NCBI GenBank assembly: GCA_900757695.1
Contig: CAAEOU010000044.1
Coordinates: forward strand, 1 to 11,962
From: an uncultured Oscillospiraceae bacterium
Lineage (GTDB): Bacteria > Bacillota_A > Clostridia > Oscillospirales > Oscillospiraceae
Direction: 5' to 3'
Length of the DNA: 11,962 nt
Both the position numbers and the translations under genes were made by a program. Position 1 is the stretch's first letter. Each line of letters starts with the position of its first letter. Shown in pieces: positions 7,110-11,962 of the stretch. The notes under the pieces were generated by a model, which did not search any database, was not told where the DNA came from, and worked only from the letters and a program-made list of their open reading frames with translations.

Positions 7110-7931
7110 TTATGCGTCGTGAGAGTGCCGGGAACTATCCCGAAGAGATTCCTCTTGCTGCTTTATCTCCTGATGAAGATCTCGGGCGATCTCGGCGGTT
7201 TCGTGGCCGATGTCCTGAAGCTCCCGGTGGATCGTCCGTTGGGCGGCCTGAATATCCGGGTTCTCTTCCAGATCCTCACGGATAAACATCACAAGGAAAA
7301 CCACGGTCAGCAGTGCACAGGACAGCCAGATGGTGTGATAACCAAGGCGATGGATGGAAAGGCCACCGACCCCGGCCCCCAGTGCAAACAGCAGGATGAT
7401 CAGGAAGTAGTGCCCGGCCTTGATCAGCAGCTTCTTATCGCCGGTTCGGCCTCCGGCCATCAGAGATTCTACGCCGCTGCGGAGATTGCCGATGCACATG
7501 GTGCTGGCGAAGGAGTAGCCGTCTACCTTCCGGAATGCCTGCACCTGCATGGCGCAGGAGAAAGATACCAGCGCATTGGCCAGCACATTCAGCTGCTCCG
7601 GCAGCAGTCCCACAGACAGCAGCAGCAGGATCTCTACCAGCAGCACCAGCTGACGCCAGTGAACGGTCTGTATTTTCTGAAAGCGCCAACGGATCAGCTC
7701 CGCCACGGCAACGCCGAGGCCGAAGGCCATCAGCGGAAATAGATAGTGAAGAACCCGGCCCCAGTTGGCGGAAAACAGATTCTGACTCAGCAAGACGATG
7801 TTTCCGGTTTGCGCATTGGCAAAAACCTCTCCGCGGGCGATATAGGTATAGGCATCCTGCAGGCCGCCGGAGGCAGAAAGCAGGGCGGCGGTGAGGAACG
7901 CCTCGGACATCTGCCCGTGCCGTTTCTTCAT
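7110..7931 (-). CDS. DUF1275/YoaK-family membrane protein with charged C-terminal tail
   Basis: 273 residues. The core (about 1-217) matches the DUF1275 (YoaK-like) family of unknown function, with GGLQDAYTYIARGEVFANAQTGN at residues 22-44 and CAMQVQAFRKVDGYSFASTMCIGNLRSG at 126-153, both typical. Six or so membrane helices are visible. The last 56 residues are soluble, rich in Glu, Gln, Arg and His and probably helical or coiled-coil, which is more than the usual family length. The start at 7931 has AAAGGAGG (complement of 7939-7946) at good spacing. It begins only 24 nt after atpC with no terminator between, so it is probably carried on the ATP synthase transcript. Known family members have no established reaction, and none is proposed here. 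Confidence 0.88.
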   Translation of the reverse strand: MKKRHGQMSEAFLTAALLSASGGLQDAYTYIARGEVFANAQTGNIVLLSQNLFSANWGRVLHYLFPLMAFGLGVAVAELIRWRFQKIQTVHWRQLVLLVEILLLLSVGLLPEQLNVLANALVSFSCAMQVQAFRKVDGYSFASTMCIGNLRSGVESLMAGGRTGDKKLLIKAGHYFLIILLFALGAGVGGLSIHRLGYHTIWLSCALLTVVFLVMFIREDLEENPDIQAAQRTIHRELQDIGHETAEIARDLHQEIKQQEESLRDSSRHSHDA

Positions 7932-7955
7932 GCTTAGCCCTCCTTTCGTTCAAAA

Positions 7956-8368
7956 TCAATGCTTTTGCGCGGCACCCTTGACCCGGAGCCGGCTGACTGC
8001 ACGGGCCAGATTGGACTGGGCCATGCGGTATTCCTGAATGCTCTTTTTCTGGAGAAGCTCCTCCTTGGCACGATCGGCAGCTTCTTTGGCACGGTTTGCG
8101 TCAATTTCCTCAGGGCGCTCCGCAGAATCCACCAGAACCAGCACCTCGCCGTTTTCCACCTTCATCATTCCGGCGGAAACAGCTGCCAGTTTTTCCTCCT
8201 CGCCTTCGCAGCGATACCGAAGCGTACCGGGAACAATGGCAAGAATCACATTGGTATGGTGGGCCAAAACGCCGTACATACCGGTGATGGTGGGGACGGA
8301 GAGCGACGCACAGGGGCCCTCGTAAAAGGGCTCGTCAGCGGCCAGAATGTGAACAGGGAAGTTATCCA

Positions 8369-8369
<1 letters not shown>
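7956..8369 (-). CDS. atpC: F1Fo ATP synthase epsilon subunit
   Basis: 137 residues, the normal length. An N-terminal beta-sandwich (about 1-85: HILAADEPFYEGPCASLSVPTITGMYGVLAHHTN, with the family GxYGVLxxHxN element) is followed by a two-helix C-terminal domain. The subunit joins gamma to the c-ring in the central stalk and can inhibit ATP hydrolysis. IDANRA at residues 89-94 fits the I(L)DxxRA motif linked to ATP binding by epsilon in thermophilic Bacillus PS3, so nucleotide sensing is possible here (inference). The ATG overlaps the atpD stop by one base (TAATG), with AGGTGAG just upstream inside atpD, so translation is coupled. Confidence 0.96.
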
Positions 8370-9778
<1,409 letters not shown>

Positions 9779-10696
9779 TCACACTTCCTTTCTGTGCTGG
9801 GCACGCTGGGCGCGCTGCGCCTTGGCGCCCGCTGAAACCTCGGTGATCTCCTGAGTGATGGCAGCCTGACGGACACGGTTATACTGGAGCGAAAGAGAGT
9901 CCAGCAGCTCCTGGGCATTCTGGTTGGCTGCATCCATGGCGGTCATTCGGGCGTTCTGCTCACTGCAAAAGCTGTCGATGAGCGCACTGTAGATAAATCC
10001 TGAGATATAGCACTTTGTCACATTGTTGAGAACCGCTGTGACGGACGGAAGAAATTCAAAGGGGGCAGAGACTGCCTTCTCCTTTTTCTCCTTGGCGGAG
10101 GTGGAAAAATAGGAACGGTGGAAGGGCAGCAGCCGGGTGGAGTGTGCCGCCGAAGAAAGGCTGCTCTCCATGTCTGTGTAGATCACAAAAATCTCCTTCA
10201 AGTCACCGCGTTCATAGGCGCTGAGCAGAATGGAGCAGATCTCTCGGGCTCGCTGCATGGTGGGATTCTGTGCGGTATAGAGGAAGCTGTGCTCCACGGG
10301 AATATGGTGCTGGTCAAAGTAGTGACGGCCATATTCACCGACCACATACAGCTTGGTATCCGGGTGCTCCGACAAAAGCTTTTCGGCCTTTTTGAGAACG
10401 TTCTGGTTATAGGCGCCCGCAAGGCCCTTATCTGCGGTGATGACCAGACAGCCGTATGTGCCTTCCAGCGGCTCATCATGGCCGATGGGGTAGAAATAGG
10501 GACTGTCTACGTCTCCGGCGGTACGGAAAACCCGCTTGATTTCTCCCCGCAGTGCCTCAAAGTAGGGGCGTGTATGCTCCAGATCAGCTCTGGCCCGGCG
10601 AAGCTTGGTGGAGGCGATCAGATACATGGCATTGGTGATCTTCTTGGTATCCTTTACGCTCTCCATGCGGGTTTTGATCTCTTTGGTGCTTGCCAT
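9779..10696 (-). CDS. atpG: F1Fo ATP synthase gamma subunit
   Basis: 305 residues from the chosen start; bacterial gamma is commonly near 285-290. N-terminal MASTKEIKTRMESVKDTKKITNAM and C-terminal EQNARMTAMDAANQNAQELLDSLSLQYNRVRQAAITQEITEV are the two long helices of the rotor that fills the centre of the alpha-beta ring. The ATG at 10720 (eight residues earlier) lies inside atpA and lacks a binding site, and the family consensus starts at MASTKEIK, so 10696 is preferred. That start comes one base after the atpA stop (TGATATG), so translation is coupled; the Shine-Dalgarno is weak. The C-terminus runs about 14 residues beyond the conserved helix as KAQRAQRAQHRKEV, and an insert near KEKKEK adds a few more. 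Confidence 0.95.
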   Translation of the reverse strand: MASTKEIKTRMESVKDTKKITNAMYLIASTKLRRARADLEHTRPYFEALRGEIKRVFRTAGDVDSPYFYPIGHDEPLEGTYGCLVITADKGLAGAYNQNVLKKAEKLLSEHPDTKLYVVGEYGRHYFDQHHIPVEHSFLYTAQNPTMQRAREICSILLSAYERGDLKEIFVIYTDMESSLSSAAHSTRLLPFHRSYFSTSAKEKKEKAVSAPFEFLPSVTAVLNNVTKCYISGFIYSALIDSFCSEQNARMTAMDAANQNAQELLDSLSLQYNRVRQAAITQEITEVSAGAKAQRAQRAQHRKEV

Positions 10697-10697
10697 A

Positions 10698-11962
10698 TCA
10701 AGCACCACGCTTTCCGGCATAGTTTTCGGTCATGAAGGACTTTGCCAGCGTGATGATCGTGCTGCGGTCCTCGTCGCTGAGCTTGCCGGTGGAGTCAATG
10801 CGGCTGCAAAGCTCCGGCGCTTTCTGCTCGATATGTACAAGCAGTTGGGCGGCGGCGGTGTTGACCTGCTCCACGGGGACGGAAAGGAACTGCTGATTCA
10901 GCGCAGAGACCAGAAGTATGACCTGCTGATGCTGGCTGTAGGGGTGATACTGGGCCTGACGCAGCAGGCGCATCAGCCCCTGACCGTACTGGAGCTGGCG
11001 CTTGGTGGCGTCATCCAGATCACTGGAGAACTGCGTGAACACTTCCATTTCACGGTACTGGGCAAGATCCAGGCGAATGGCGCCGGCTGCGGATTTCATG
11101 GCCTTGGTCTGGGCATCGCCGCCCACACGGGACACACTGATACCGACATTGACGGCGGGACGCTGGCCGGAGAAGAACAGGTCGCTCTCCAGGAAGATCT
11201 GACCGTCCGTAATGGAGATGATGTTGGTGGGAATGTAGGCGGAAACGTCGCCTGCCTGCGTTTCTACAATGGGAAGCGCTGTCATGCTGCCGCCACCCAG
11301 CTCATCAGAGAGGTGCGCAGAGCGCTCCAGCAGACGGGAATGCAGATAAAAGACATCGCCGGGATAAGCCTCACGTCCGGGAGAACGCTCCAGCAGCAGG
11401 CTCAGGGCACGGTAGGCAATGGCATGCTTGGACAGATCGTCGTAGACGATCAGCACATCACGGCCTGCGTACATAAAGTACTCACCCAGTGCACAGCCTG
11501 CATAGGGGGCGATATACTGCATGGAGGCGGAGGAGCTGGCCGGGGCATGGAGCACGATGGTATAATCCATGGCGCCTCTTGCCTTCAGGTTTTCCACCAT
11601 CTGGGCCACGGAAGAGGACTTCTGGCCGATGGCAACGTAAATGCAGACCACGTTCTTGCCCTTCTGGTTCAAGATCGTATCCAGAGCCACGGCAGTCTTA
11701 CCGGTCTGGCGGTCGCCGATGATCAGCTCACGCTGACCACGGCCAATGGGGAACATGGAGTCAATGGCCAGAAGGCCGGTCTCCATGGGGGTATTGACGG
11801 GTTGACGGTCAATAATGCCGGGGGCAGGGTTCTCAATGGGGCGGTAGCCATCGGCCTTGATCTCACCTCGGCCATCGATGGGCTCACCCAGGGCGTTGAC
11901 CACGCGGCCAAGGAAGGCATCGCCTACGGGAATACCGGCGGTTTTGCCGGTGCGGCGGACAA
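10698..11962 (-). CDS. atpA: F1Fo ATP synthase alpha subunit (5' partial)
   Basis: The frame is open to the window edge (421 codons seen); the start lies beyond it. The in-frame GTG at 11903 is internal, because the frame continues upstream as [22 protein letters not shown], typical alpha sequence. The P-loop [11 protein letters not shown] is at 11694-11717. [10 protein letters not shown] near the middle carries the arginine finger that reaches into the beta catalytic site. The C-terminal helical domain ends [13 protein letters not shown]. Alpha binds nucleotide but is not catalytic; it forms the hexameric head with beta. The order alpha-gamma-beta-epsilon is the usual atp order; atpB, E, F and H should lie upstream, outside the window. 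Confidence 0.97.
   Translation of the reverse strand, partial: VRRTGKTAGIPVGDAFLGRVVNALGEPIDGRGEIKADGYRPIENPAPGIIDRQPVNTPMETGLLAIDSMFPIGRGQRELIIGDRQTGKTAVALDTILNQKGKNVVCIYVAIGQKSSSVAQMVENLKARGAMDYTIVLHAPASSSASMQYIAPYAGCALGEYFMYAGRDVLIVYDDLSKHAIAYRALSLLLERSPGREAYPGDVFYLHSRLLERSAHLSDELGGGSMTALPIVETQAGDVSAYIPTNIISITDGQIFLESDLFFSGQRPAVNVGISVSRVGGDAQTKAMKSAAGAIRLDLAQYREMEVFTQFSSDLDDATKRQLQYGQGLMRLLRQAQYHPYSQHQQVILLVSALNQQFLSVPVEQVNTAAAQLLVHIEQKAPELCSRIDSTGKLSDEDRSTIITLAKSFMTENYAGKRGA

Noticed and set aside
10694..10720. Upstream ATG at 10720 as start of atpG
   Set aside because: It lies inside atpA, lacks a binding site, and adds eight residues before the conserved MASTKEIK start.

Overview
The window looks like part of a low-to-mid G+C Firmicutes (Bacillota) chromosome, most likely a gut Clostridia of the Oscillospiraceae type. 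The pointers are the wording of the F1-ATPase subunits, the AGGAGG-like ribosome binding sites, the sigma-A type promoters, and a surface protein with Listeria/Bacteroides-type repeats and a multi-pass C-terminal anchor of a kind I remember from Oscillospirales. The genus assignment is inference. No rRNA, tRNA, CRISPR array, insertion sequence, phage gene or integrase was seen. No stretch longer than about 200 bases lacks a gene.

Layout. (1) 1-1884, plus strand: the 3' part of a large secreted, membrane-anchored surface protein with tandem beta-repeats, a Pro/Thr/Ser stalk built from 36-nt and 24-nt tandem repeats, and three C-terminal membrane helices. A symmetrical terminator at 1893-1929 separates it from the converging next operon. 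(2) 1938-3151, minus strand: a two-gene operon, a MarR-family regulator followed two bases later by a TauE/SafE-type exporter. It is driven by a near-consensus promoter with a perfect 12-bp palindrome over the predicted transcription start. (3) 3303-4676, minus: a MATE-family efflux transporter, closed by a 15-bp hairpin, and divergent from (4) 4872-5756, plus: a LysR-family regulator ending in a perfect 19-bp hairpin. (5) 5943-7070, plus: a lipoprotein with beta-propeller-like sequence. (6) 7110-11962, minus: the distal part of the F-type ATP synthase operon, atpA (5' end outside the window), atpG, atpD, atpC, then 24 nt later a DUF1275/YoaK-family membrane protein with its own strong ribosome binding site. 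A shared hairpin at 7069-7104 ends both this operon and the lipoprotein gene.

Functionally the window joins a housekeeping energy operon (F1 alpha, gamma, beta and epsilon) to a set of accessory membrane and surface functions. Two of these are transporter-plus-regulator pairs that read as self-contained switches: MarR/TauE as an operon and LysR/MATE divergently. I found no clear sign of an undescribed multi-gene system. The points most worth checking are the placing of the DUF1275 protein in the ATP synthase operon, its long charged cytoplasmic tail, the triple-helix anchor and repeat stalk of the surface protein, and the well-defined MarR operator.
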